From NCBI GenBank assembly GCA_932294295.1, contig OW028574.1, positions 13,402,215 through 13,466,214 of the forward strand: DNA of 64,000 nt, given 5' to 3'. A program made the position numbers and the translations under genes. Shown here one piece after another: positions 25,501 through 37,529 of the stretch (position 1 is its first letter; every line of letters starts with the position of its first letter). The DNA comes from Alitta virens. Its lineage: Eukaryota > Annelida > Polychaeta > Phyllodocida > Nereididae. The notes beneath the pieces are model-generated. The model was not told where the DNA came from, made no database searches, and saw only the letters and a list, made by a program, of their open reading frames with translations.

Positions 25501-28500
25501 GCTGCCGTAGTTATTTCTATAAGTAATGCCTTGTAATGTAGGTATTCTGCAGTCAATCCGGAATTATTTCATTGTTATCACAATGATTTATTTTGTTTCA
25601 GTTGTTTGCGCTTGCCTACCACCAGTCAAGATGGAATTACAACGATCAGCAAGATGTGGCCAAGTAGGTTCATTTCTTGTTTTCCATATTTAATGGAATT
25701 ATTGTCAATGTTTTAGGTAGAACGAACAGTGAGTGAAGTTGATTTCTAATGTGTATTTGCTCATTATTTCAGTGTTGCCAATGGCTTTGATGAGCATAAT
25801 ATTCCGATGGATGTCATCTGGTTAGATATTGAGCATACTGATGGAAAAAGGTAAGACTTAAATTGCAGGCAAAATATTAATTGTCATTTTTTGAGGGCTG
25901 TTCCATTTAAAAAAGAGGGGAGGGGGGTGGACCAAAAAATTTTCAGACAAATAATATCTGTTTTTATTGACATACAACCCCGCTTTTTCCTACATTTAGA
26001 TATTAAGAAAATGCAGGTCACCATCCCCCACCCCCCCTTTTTTTCTTTTGGAGAAAATTTTTTGGTCCACCCTCCCTCCCCCCCTCCCCTCTTTTGCAAA
26101 CGGAATAGCCTGAGTAAATCTGTTAAATGCAACAATTTGTGTGAATGATGATAAACTGATGTTTCATGATCATATATGTCAAGATTTACCCGATCATTTC
26201 ATTGAAATATTGAATAATACTCGCTACTCGTTAGGCAGATCAAAAAAAAAGTTTGGTTCTGATTTCTTACCGACCCCATGTGAAACCCCCCATACCCTTA
26301 ACTTTTTATGGAATTTTCAAGCTTTTTTGAAAGGTTGCAAAATACATTACTATAAATTTTGATTCTAAACAATTTTTTTTGGCCGACCTACCGAACCTAC
26401 ATTTTGAGATCTATGAAATCGGAACCAAATAATTTTTCCATTTGGCCTTTATGATATTGTTGATGAAATTTTGTGTGATGAATAGATGTTGCAGGTTTTT
26501 CATTTTCGGTTTATTTTATTTCCGCTGCGTTTTCTTATGTATCATTAAACAAAGCTTGAACAAAGGAAAATTTTATATATCTTCTTGAGTCTGTTTGATT
26601 GAATGGCCTAATTCACATTTCAGCTGTGTTTGATAAATTGTTTGTTGTCTGCACATAAAGTCGGGCCCTAAAGTTTACAAACACTTTTGTAGAATACAAT
26701 TCTCTTCCATGTCTCATATTTTCTCTTAGAATAACCATTCTTTAACTTTTCAATGATAATTCTAATAATTTTTGTTTATTTCTGTGAAAGGTTTTAGCAA
26801 AAATTTCTTTCTGGGGTTTTAGCAACTAGTGTCACCTCGATGAATTTTATTCACTGTTTCTTTAATGACATCTTGCTCATTATGCTTCAAGTTTGTTGGG
26901 TCTGACTGTAACATGCATTTGTTGTGTAATGACCAGGATTTTGAGATGAATTTGAATCGTTATTTTATTTCGACAGTCAAAACGTTAATCTGAACTGACT
27001 CAGGATGTGGAAATGGCATATATGTGGATTTAATCTATTCTGTCGTCATAATAATAGCTTAACTGTGGCGACTTGTTTACCTACTGTGTGGAATCATTTT
27101 GCATGTATATTTTTCTGAGTACTAATCCAATCTTGTTATGCTAATTTTGCATTAATCAATTTTGATATTGTCCACATTGTACACATGTAGGCCAAAAGGT
27201 TTTGGCCACCGATAATTACATTTATAAAGCCAGAATTATGGGACTTCGAAACATTGCACACATCAATGATCAGTGCCTTTTGGTAATAGTTTGCTAACTG
27301 TCGATGTGAGCTTCAAAATTTTAACTTTAAAGACGCTGTCAGATATAACTGTATAATCTGGTGCAGCCTGAACTTTTGGTCTTCAAGTGTACATCTGTGC
27401 TGCATCTTCCCTGTTTTTGTTGCTAACACCCAAGACTTCTGATACAGGTACTACACGTGGGATCCTGATAGATTCCCAGATCCTAAGGATATGCAGGAGA
27501 AACTATCGCAAGTCGGCCGAAAGTTGGTCGCGGTTGTCGATCCACACATGAAGTCTGATCCTAACTATCGCTATTACAGCCACGCACGAGACAACAATCT
27601 TTTTGTCAAAGATAAAAATGACAAACAGTATGAAGGCTGGTGTTGGCCAGGTACTTCCGCTAAAATAGTGATGATTGTGTCGTCTGTATATATAGTTTGT
27701 TTTTACCCCCATTGCTTACAACTGTACATGGTGTTGTGATCTTGCATGATAGTGAAATTCTTTTCTGTACAGAAATCGGACCATTAATTTTCATAACAAA
27801 AAAAAAGGAAATTCGAATTGAAATGTAATTTGAAAATTAGTTACATTTCAGCTCAGCTGTTTTTGAACAGTTTTGTATTCAATTGACCACAGCACCATGC
27901 ACATTGTACCCATACAATGTATTTTGCTAACCCTATTACTGATTTAAGTTATTATGTTTTTTGTTACGGTAGACTCAGTCAGTTCACTAGTTGTAGCATT
28001 AGATAAAAATGAATTTTTTCACATTATTTTTAAATATCCAATGATTATACTTTCCAATTGAGTTTTTCGATATTTATATTAAATTTAAAAATTTTATAAC
28101 AAGTTTCTGTACATGTTGAATGACAATTATTAACTGTACGAAAGAGTTCAAGACTAGTTTAACATTTGGCACTTAGCAGAAGAAACGGAGGTGATGGTTT
28201 GTGGCTCTAATGGTCTAATGGCGGCATGAAATTTCCCTAAATGGTATGACAAAAAACACATGGTGTTGGACTACCAGGCATTATTGCATGAAAATTTTGG
28301 TGAGCAGTACCACAAAATTAATTTCGATCTGTCTTCTCATGTTAAGAAAAAAAAGAGGAAATGTTGGTCAAAACTGCTCAAAAGCCATTATATATAGTTA
28401 TGATGTGTATCTGACTTACAAAGGATATTTTCATCATGCTCTTACCTTCTATGATTGAATCAGTTACAATACTTGTAAATTATTAGTCATCAGTATCAAC

Positions 28501-31500
28501 TTAATTTCTGTGACATTCAGAAAACTGCAGTGACTGAAATTAAACAAGCCTTTTCCACTAAACCTAAAGAATTCAAGAAGATTTTTTGCAAAAATTCTCG
28601 ACAAAGAATCGAACTTCAAAGCTTGAGAGCAATGCTTTAAATTTTATTACATGCATCAAGATTATAAGCATTTTGCTGTATGCTTTACCCATATTTTTGG
28701 GTATAACACTGGATGTGCTTCTCTGATATTGTTTATAACAATTGAATATTCATATAAATTTGAATATTCTTAACTTCCTAACTATTGAACTGACAAAGCT
28801 TACCCAGCTATCTCGAACTGCGCATGTCATAAGTTGCTTTGGTAATTAGGCTCGTGCCCCTGTGTTTAGATTACCAATGCAATGACTTAAGTTTCATATG
28901 CGTGATTTACAGGCATGACAACATTTTCAGGATTCATGCTGTACTGTGTAACTTCATAACATAAACATATAAGTTGGCGCCTGATCAAGCATATGAAATT
29001 TAACTGATTTCTAAGGCTGCATGTGCGTCTTGTGATCAATTAATGTAATGAAAACTTCATCCCTGACAGGTTCGTAGGACTGCATTGTTATACCACCTGC
29101 CAAGCTGTTAAGTCCAGCATGCTTATGCATTATTTAGCTGTGATTTTTATACTTCAGTGGCTTATTATCTTCTCGCACTTGTGCTCTTAGGTATTTCACA
29201 TGGGACGCCAGTAAATTCCCTAACTCTATTGAGATGATTCAAAACGTGTCGGCGAAAGGGCGCAAGATAGTGACCATCGTTGACCCCCACATTAAGAAAG
29301 ATGACAACTACAAAGTGTACCGCGAAGCTAGGGATAAGGGGTTCTATGTTAAGAATAAAGATGGAGTCGATTATGATGGGTGGTGCTGGCCAGGTAAGCT
29401 TAAAAACAGAACAAAAATCTTGTTATTAAAAAAAATAGAATATTTTGAATACAGCTGTATAACGTCTTGAACCTTTCGGCTCTATGATACTTCCTTTACC
29501 CCATTAAAAATATACACAAGTGTATTAAAAGATGCATGCAATGTGTATAGACTCACATGCTTATAGCACTGCTTCTGGTGCCAACAAAATTTACCACCAT
29601 TTTTATCAGTTAAACTGTTGGAAACCAAAGTTCAGTTCAGAAAGGTCACTCTCTGTCCGTTTAATATTTAAACCAGTAGCCTGAGTTTACATTTGTAGTT
29701 CCAAGTAGTTTCATAATATACATCACTGTAGTAGAATATTCAATTGGATGCACTTAATTAATATAGAACTTACTAATATAACCATCTTCAAAATTAATAC
29801 TAACAATCTAGTTACAGCACGTACCACATTTTTGACTCCTCTTGTCAATAATTTGCATGGACTTGTATATTGTACAGAAAGGTAAAATGCACTGGTTATA
29901 TACACATCTAATTTATGGGTTGCATAAAGTATATTCTTTGCAATATTTTCCAATGTGGCATGATGATTTATGGTGTGATGTGATCCCTCATTATAGAATT
30001 AAGAATCATAGAGTCTTGTGTGGGTTAAGCAATTGTCATTTTGGAAGAAGTTGCATAATTTGTTCTGTAAGATTGGATATTATATATAAGATAGTTCAAG
30101 GAAGCACTACTAATTATTATTAACATAGTTTTAATTGCATAATATGGCTATGTATAACCACTGACCTAATCTCGCTAGAATTGTTCTTTAATATGGGTCA
30201 ATGTATTTTCACCCAGGTTCCTCCGCATGGCCAGATTTCGTCAACCCCGATGTTCGGAAATGGTGGTCTGATAACTTTGCTCTGAACGAATACATTGGAT
30301 CAACTCTTGATTTGCATGTCTGGAACGACATGAATGAACCATCTGTGTTCAATGGACCTGAGATTACAATGCACAAAGATGCAAAACATCATGGAGGATT
30401 CGAGCACCGAGATGTTCACAATATTTATGGGTTGTATGTGGTGAGTGATTCTTAAAGATGCATCCGCTCCACGCTATTTTAAATAAATTAAGCCTATGCT
30501 GAAAAGTCTTAATTTAACCCAGTTTCCTTTATCATTTTAATGATGTTATTTTATTTTGCAGCAAAAAGCAACAATTGATGGGCTGGTGGCTCGTAGTAAT
30601 AATGAGCTGCGTGCTTTTGTGTTGTCAAGAGCTGGTTTTGCTGGAACTCAACGTTATGGTGAGTCCACATGAATCTTAAAATTAAAATAAGATTGAAATA
30701 CATAGGGATTTATATATAATGGCCTATTTATTGGTATCCTAAAAAGATGGGGAAGTGTTCTATGCTAGGTCCATCAAATATTTGACATTTGCATATGAGG
30801 TGCTTCACTGTGAATTCAGGCCACCAAAAATGAAGTAGAATTTGAGCTATTAAGAAAGTCTGTTTATTGAGTAGGGATGGCAATGCTGATTGTACAATCT
30901 AATTAGGAATTAGTTGACTGCACACGACAAGACTCAATGTCTGTAGCATATGGTTACAATGTAAGCACATCTTGTTTGTAGGGCAAATCGCATAAAACTT
31001 GATTTTTGTCACAAATTACAGGAGCTGTGTGGACGGGTGATAATACCGGTGAATGGAGTCATTTGCAGATCAGTCTTCCGATGGTGTTGAGTCTCAACCT
31101 CGTTGGTATCACTCTCAGTGGCGCTGATATTGGAGGGTTCTTCAAAAACCCGGATGCCGAACTCCTCACCAGATGGTACCAGGTAAGTGAAGTTAAAAAT
31201 ATTGTTATTATTAACTGCTGATAAAAAATTGGTGAATGATAGAACAGTGAATAATTGGCTGGTAGACACACAAAACTATAGGTGTATGCTTATGTCACAT
31301 GCATGAATTAAGTCATGATGGCATTTGGCAGCTTTATAATCGCACCAGTTTGCAGAAGCCAAATTTATATTGTCATCTGCTGAGAATATGCACAGAACTA
31401 CTCATGGTGAAAACTACTCATTCTTGAATGATGTTGAAGCGCTATCTATTGGAATATCATGCAGCTTGGTTATTAGTTCAATCAGTTCAAACTTTTGCTA

Positions 31501-34500
31501 TTTATGAATCAGTTTCAAATGTTTAAAAATTTAAATCAACCTCACGAACTATGTTGATTAGTGTTAAGTTGATGTTGTTTCTTCCAAGTGTAATCCAACT
31601 ATCTGTCAATTTAGTTGTTGCAAATTATGTTTATATTTGTGTCTTTTTAGGCAGCAGCTTTCCAACCTTTCTTCAGAGCTCATGCTCACTTGGACACCAG
31701 GCGGCGTGAACCGTGGCTCCTCCCTGAGGAAAACATGAACGTCATTCGTGATGCCATCAGAGAGAGATACGCTCTGCTGCCGTATTGGTATACTCTCTTC
31801 TATCACGGAGAACGTGAGGGTGGACCTGTGATGCGACCTCTTTGGGTCGAGTTCCCAACAGACAAGGCTGGATTTGGGGTCGATAACGAACACATGTTAG
31901 GTTCAGCTCTGCTTGTTCATCCAGTTACAGAGAGTGGTGCCAATCATGTCAATGTATACTTCCCTGGAGAAGGAGAGGTACGACCATCTTTCATACTTCC
32001 AGCACATATTAAATAGGAACTTTTGGATAAAATGAAAACAAGTCCATGTTTAACCCCTTACTGTAAACTTTCATAACACATGATGCCTGTCCAATAATGT
32101 CACCACTGCATGATCCCATTTTTTTGGATGGAAAAACCCTCAGATTTTCTGTCCATATCGGCTCTTTACTGAGATGAGTAGACTGTTTTGATGCTGTTGA
32201 ATCCAGCCACTGTTCGGGGAGCAAGTGGGGGGACTCCAGAATGTCTCAGAACTATGTCACTAAGTGTGTAAATTGCAGGTAATTCAGTGAATTTTGAAAA
32301 TAACAAACCTTGCTTAAAAAACTAGCTAAAACCTACAAAAATCTGGCTATTTTTGCCCAAATTGGTGCGGTTCTTAGCCTAGTATGCAGCCTCCAATGAT
32401 TGTATTAGTGCCCCTGGTGGTGAATGTTAGAACTACGGCACTGTCTTAAGGTATGACCATAGAGAAATCATAATGGTTACTCTATGGCATGACCAAAACA
32501 GTTTATGTTTCTGTTAAAGCATTTTCAGCAATATCCATCTGAATGCATATATCAATTGGTAAGATGAGGAACTCTGTTCAATGAGCCACTCTGTCAGGTG
32601 TTCATTAGTCATCACCCTTGACTGGTGTTTTTCTGTCATGAGAGCTGTCAGATCTATTTGTATCTTAACCCTTTTTTGTTAAGATAATTAACATTTAACA
32701 TGGGTATTTATAGATTTCTTTGTCTCAAACACTTATAAATGATTAATGCAATATTATAAAGTAAAAGGGCTGGTTCTCGAGTGACCTTTGTACCCGGAAA
32801 TACTCGTACAATACATGACGTCACTATTACATAATACTATTTGACATCATCTACAATTGGGCTGCGGTGACATCATGTATTTTATTAATATTTCCGGGTA
32901 CAAGATCACACAATAATTGACCAGCCCTATACATAATTATGGTGCGTTAGTATACTAACGCACCATATTAGATTGCTGATTTCGTGTAATGCTTCCGGTT
33001 TGCCATTTTCCGAGCGGCAAATTTGAAGTTACATGTTAATCCAATGGGGCCAGTTCGGCGGAAGGCTCAAGTGTGTATAAAGCACATATGCACTCAAAGT
33101 ACGGACCTGTCGGCGTTACCAAACGGTTGTGTAGAACTTCATAGTCTTCGGCACTGATTCCTGGGCTTATCTATCCAGTATATTTCTCAAAATCATCATT
33201 TTGCATGCATACTGGCCGCTCGTTCATCTTCGTGTATCTCCGTCAAAGCCATCACTAAACGCCAGGTGTCGCCACTGTGTTGATGCTGAAGTATACAGTG
33301 TCGCCCTCTCGTGTTTGAATCTTATCATGATTGCTATCGAATTGCGCTCAGCTTGTTCGTCGCACAGAAATTTGGTACAGATGGCAACTAAAAGTGCTAC
33401 ATTTTAAAGCCCAGTTCCAGCTCTTTAGCTCCAATATTTACTCCACAAACGTCGTCGGCATTGCATCATACACCCCTGCATAATTTGGCGAGCATAGTCA
33501 CACTTTAGAGTGTAGAGATCAATGTGCATGACTTCACCCACGAAAATGAGAGGAGGCCAAATACAATCTACTACAGTAGTTTAAACGAAATTTTGGGCGG
33601 TGACTTGACTAGTTATATCTCTAAAAACGGGCAGTGAGCTGACTAGGCCTTTGGCGGTGACTTGACTACGGCCGGTGAGCGGTGAGTTGCCATAGGCGGT
33701 ATTAAGAGAGATACAAATTAGAATAGAAAATACTCGCTTTGCGACAGCCAAATCATTTGCATGACACTCGCCTGAATGGGATGTCTTGGCATTTCTACGT
33801 GTCAAAAGGTGTTTAATTGTTTTCTGTGAATATTTTCCAATTGTTTATACAATATATGCTTCTTGCTCTTAACTTATTAGATCATGCTGTTCCACTCTAC
33901 GCACCATTTGCGCATTTCCATGCGCTCTAGTTAATAATTGTAGGTATCTTGTGACTCTTTAGATAGCTGTATGGTACGTAACGGGGGTAGAAATTTAATG
34001 TTACTCATGCATGGTCTCTTTGTTTCTGATTTTAAGTTACAATAACTAACATTCACACACTAAGTGGTTATCATTCGTTTATTATTGGCACGAAGTGCCA
34101 ATTCTTACGTTGCTTGGTGGAGGCGTTTTCGCGTAATGCGTCCGGTTTGCCATTTTTCGAGCGGCAAATTCGAACTTACATGTTAATCCAATGAGGCCAG
34201 TTCGGGTATACGTTCAAGCGTGTATATAGCATACTTCTACACGTCGTAGCACCCTGCCACCTTGTCCGTCCATAGTGTACTGCCTTTGGAGTGTTTTCCA
34301 CTCATGTTTTGTTTTATGTGTTCCATACATTTCTTGAAATCGTTGTTTGTTGCCTCCGCGAGTACCTCGGCTGTTTCCGGCCACAAGATGGCGAACTCCG
34401 ACGGAAATGACCGAAGTGCGTTTGTACAGCTTCGTGCGTGTTCGGGGGAGAGGCTGACAGTGACATTATCAAAGCGAACCGGAGTGCATAACTTCGTCAA

Positions 34501-37500
34501 AAGTTGATCAAATTTCTCAAAGTAAACATTAAATAAAACAGAGAAAGTCATAGAATACCTTTCTGAACAAATACGGTATCCACTCCCTCTGAAAACGGCA
34601 AAATTCGCCTTCAAAACGTAGCTAAGACCGTCGTGATTTTCAGTGACAACCGCCCTTTTGATTACTTTGTGTTATGCGCTGTCATTGGTCGAAATGGGTT
34701 GACCCAAAATATAACAGCCAATCAGTGATTAGCTTGCTTGGAGCAGTATCAAAAACATACTGTATAGGATTTTCAACCTCTTGGTACACACGTTGATCTT
34801 GGGTTTGCCCTGAATGTTTAAACTTGAGGTTTAAATAACTTACTGACATTTTTTTGTAGACAATGAAGTGCATGTTGACTCAGCAAAAATATGGTGTTGC
34901 TTAATACAACATGACATGCAAATATATACCACGAAAACAACAAAAAACTTATTAAATAATTAATAAATTCCTTCTTTTTTTTTTCATGAAATGATAAAGT
35001 GTAATAGATTGGAATAGTTCTTCATGAAAAAATAAAATTATTTTACATCACAATAAAACTTTCAAATATTTTATGTCCCATTACTTGCTGAATTGAATGA
35101 CAAGCAATTGTGAAAAAAAAAAAAATATATATATATAATTAAAGTTTGTTACTTTCTGATTAATCAGCTGATCATTTTCAATAATACAAGTTAATCGTAT
35201 TTTACACATTCTCTTTTTTCTCTTTATATCTATGGCGCCGAATTTACCGTTCGCCAAATTCACTAAGCCGAGTTCACTATTTTTTGCGCAGAATTCACTG
35301 TTCCAGAGGCGCCGAATGTGTATTTGCGCCAAATTCACCCGAATTCCTTTTATTCGACAACTTCATGCCATTCATGACAAACGGATATCTCTTCAGAAAT
35401 GACTTCTATGACGTTCTGCCTTTTATTTAATGTATACCTGCGTGCCAATTTGCACATTTCTATGTGCTCTAGTTTGTATTCTTGTTCTTGTGTTTCAGAT
35501 CTGGTACAACACAAAAAATTTCCAGGCATTCCATGGAAAAGCCTCTCAGTATATTTCAGTTGATTTGCATTCGGTAAGTAAAAAATTGAATTTGAAAGAT
35601 TGGTGAATTAGTGTGTACTCTTGAAAAATCCCCCACTTGTGATTTGGGAATTTAATTGAATAGAGATTAATAGAGATATATATCTACCTCCCACTTTATG
35701 GAGGTTTGCTGCCTGGGAGAGGGTGCTCATGTTTTACCCAGTTTTTGCACTAACCAAAGGTCATTGGTGACCAAAATTCATCTTGCAGCATTGTTGCTGG
35801 AAGGGGTATGACCCACTTAGTTCTATGGCATGACCCACTTATGCTTAGCCCCATGCATTTGCAATGGAAAATTCCAGTACACCGGACAATGTCTGGTGAT
35901 ATGAATTTGCTCAACATGTTGAGGTTACTGAAAAATGTGATAAACTTGTACATACACCTCATGGATATCCTGATGGAGTCTTTAGTACACCTTAGCACTG
36001 TATACTGCCAGCAAAACAGGAGAAACAACAAGGCCATGTGAGTTACACAGATCTTAGTCACAGTGTAGAAATAAGTCAGCCATTTTGCCAGCTATATATG
36101 GACATGTGGTGTTTCGAGCAAAAGCCAAAAGTGTTAAAACGGCCATGAGCAATCGCCATAATGAAAATATACATGTTGATGTATTTTTCTGCATCAACAA
36201 GTGCGTTTTTTATTGATAAGTTTTTTAAGCGTTTATAGTTTACCAGGGCCGCTAAAAGGTTAAAAAGAAACAGGTCAGTAGGTCGTATCCCTGCATGACC
36301 TGCAAACGCATCCAGCCATTTTAACTCTGATCTGTCAGACATTAAAAAATCCCTATTTAATGCTGAACAGCTTTAGTTTCAAGCTGTAAATGGTCCTCAA
36401 AATAAATCTTGAGGAACCAAGAACTAGTGTTGCCAACTCTCACGAAATATTTGTCGTGAGTCTCTTTAAATTTCAACCAGAATATATAATAACTGATAAT
36501 TGCATTAAAATTTATCTCAACATTGCAACTATCATGAATTTTCAATGTCCAAGGTTAGCAACACTGAAAAACTGTCCTTTATTGATTACTTTAATGTTAT
36601 GTTGTTCCAGGTTCCTGTTTTCCAAAGAGGTGGCACAATTGTCCCTCGTAAGGAGAGACCGAGGAGGTCATCTGCTCTGACGTATAATGATCCATTCACT
36701 CTTGTAATTGCCTTGGATAACAAGGTAAAGTATTGCATGAAATGTTTTAATCTTTTTTGTCAGCAATCTCAATATCAATATTTTTGCAATGTCCTTGCAT
36801 TATATCTTACTAATGAATTTTTCTCATATCTCTTTGTAAGTTCTGATGTTTTTAAGTTTCATTTTAATGTCTTTTCCAGGGCACAGCGTCTGGTGATTTG
36901 TATGTGGATGATTATGTCTCATTCAAGTATAAGAATGGAGAATACCTATGCAGAGACTTTGAATATGCTAATGGCGTTTTGACGTCCAAGTAAGTATATT
37001 ATTGTTAATAAACTGGAGGTGCATTATTGTACAAACATTTGTTATTACTTTGAAGACAAGTAATATTGGATCAACTCAGATTCGTCAACATTGTTTAAAA
37101 TTTTAGCTTCAAATTAAATCTTGAGTGAAATATTTGATTTTTTGATTTGGATGCTCATGAATTAAAGTTGTTGTATTTCTTTTTTCCGCGTTGCAATATG
37201 CTGAATTTTTTTGCAGGGCTGCTGATAAAGGTAATTTCAAGACTGAAGCGTGGTTAGAAAAAATACAAATCGTTGGCTTGACCAAAAGTCCATCTGTTGT
37301 TGAGATGCGTACCTCAGGTAAGCTAAGTCTGAGTTTTTTTTTAGACAGTACATAATCAAAGCATAGATATTGATAACCAATTATGGCTTTTGTTAAAATA
37401 ACATGATTATTTATTCTTTCAGCTGGCGAGTCTCATTTAGGTTTCAAATTTGAGTCATTGAAAAATATGGTAACTATCAGGAAACCAGGAGTTAATATTG

Positions 37501-37529
37501 GGGAAGACTTTACTATCACCCTTAAATAA
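19563..37529 (+). CDS. GANAB: Glucosidase II alpha subunit (neutral alpha-glucosidase AB), copy 1
   Basis: A GH31 enzyme of the ER lumen that removes the inner glucoses of N-glycans. Exons: 19563-19582, 21697-21795, 21890-21998, 22084-22217, 22500-22670, 23571-23634, 24122-24179, 24312-24408, 24538-24639, 24795-24873, 25116-25289, 25602-25663, 25773-25850, 27448-27650 or 29191-29393, 30217-30440, 30562-30658, 31022-31182, 31651-31977, 35499-35573, 36611-36724, 36880-36989, 37217-37317, 37423-37529. With one exon 14 they join to 921 aa (human about 944). Exons 1-2 give a signal peptide ([20 protein letters not shown]...), then [15 protein letters not shown]. An acidic Glu/Gln-rich insert covers about residues 178-205. 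WLDIEH has D408, the nucleophile is D521 in WNDMNEPS, and the acid/base is D597 in TGDNTGEW. The end, GEDFTITLK, is the usual last strand. Confidence 0.96.
19583..21696. other. GANAB copy 1 intron 1 with two repeat-arm arrays
   Basis: Contains five spaced TCGATTCGTCAC-type units (19873-19994) with an inverted partner near 21258-21285, and between them a foldback-like element (from 20023). The rest is AT-rich with short local repeats (for example a duplicated CATTAAAAGCATGTAAAAC-like unit near 20902 and 20976). No exon is seen. Confidence 0.65.
20023..20571. mobile_element. Foldback-like element built of 15-bp repeats (3' end lost)
   Basis: The left arm is an array of AACCAAAACGGCTAC-like units starting GTCATAACGGCTACACGC. 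The right arm carries the same unit inverted (GTAGCCGTTTTGG) from about 20427. The terminal piece present in the second gene copy (to 44524) is deleted here. There is no coding capacity. Inverted arms made of short tandem repeats are the hallmark of foldback elements; sea-urchin TU elements are a known example. Confidence 0.6.
25896..26110. mobile_element. Intronic MITE with G-rich inverted ends, copy 1
   Basis: The ends GGCTGTTCCATTT and (inverted) GGCTATTCCGTTT continue into GAGGGGAGGGGGG and GTGGACCAAAAAATTTTC on both arms. TGAG flanks both sides (25892-25895, 26111-26114). About 215 bp, non-coding, in GANAB intron 13. Confidence 0.75.
27448..27650 (+). CDS. GANAB: GANAB copy 1 alternative exon 14A
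   Basis: 203 nt, acceptor GATACAG, donor GTACTT (weak at +3 to +5). Encodes [16 protein letters not shown] to YEGWCWPG, between the WLDIEH and WNDMNEPS motifs. It enters after two bases of a codon and leaves with one base. It has no stop, and the first part reads like vertebrate GANAB ([18 protein letters not shown]). Confidence 0.9.
29191..29393 (+). CDS. GANAB: GANAB copy 1 alternative exon 14B
   Basis: Also 203 nt with the same phases, acceptor GTGCTCTTAG, strong donor GTAAGC. Encodes [15 protein letters not shown] to YDGWCWPG. About 35 of 69 residues match 14A. The invariant TWD, VDPH, VK and GWCWPG positions are kept, so it is a working alternative and not a decayed exon. It cannot be joined to 14A without a frameshift. 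Confidence 0.9.
32766..32928. mobile_element. Short inverted-repeat element in GANAB copy 1 intron 18
   Basis: The arms start AGGGCTGGT and share TACCCGGAAATA and ATACATGA blocks in inverted order over about 60 bp each side. Non-coding, about 163 bp. I see no clear target duplication. The copy is at about 56926-57088 in the second unit. Confidence 0.6.
32938..33930. mobile_element. Helitron/Helentron-like element 1 in intron 18
   Basis: Begins with a perfect 30-bp palindrome (arm TATGGTGCGTTAGTA) and ends with hairpin GCGCAT-TTCC-ATGCGC followed by TCTAG, the CTRR-type Helitron end. The arm sequence ACGCACCAT recurs just before the 3' hairpin. About 120 bp near the 5' end (32975-33095) is shared with the next element. 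No helicase frame, so non-autonomous. Confidence 0.5.
34084..35472. mobile_element. Helitron/Helentron-like element 2 in intron 18
   Basis: Begins with hairpin ATTGGCAC-GAA-GTGCCAAT and ends with GCACAT-TTCT-ATGTGC plus TCTAG. GTGCCAAT recurs just before the 3' hairpin. It is related to element 1 but with different arm sequence. It holds AATTCAC-type repeats at 35232-35342 and an ATGGCG-led short frame of unknown origin. The right end lies 26 bp from the exon 19 acceptor. Confidence 0.5.

Noticed and set aside
34237..34614. 125-codon minus-strand frame inside Helentron-like element 2
   Set aside because: No recognisable domain, and the second copy has an indel that shortens it. A captured gene fragment is possible but not supported.
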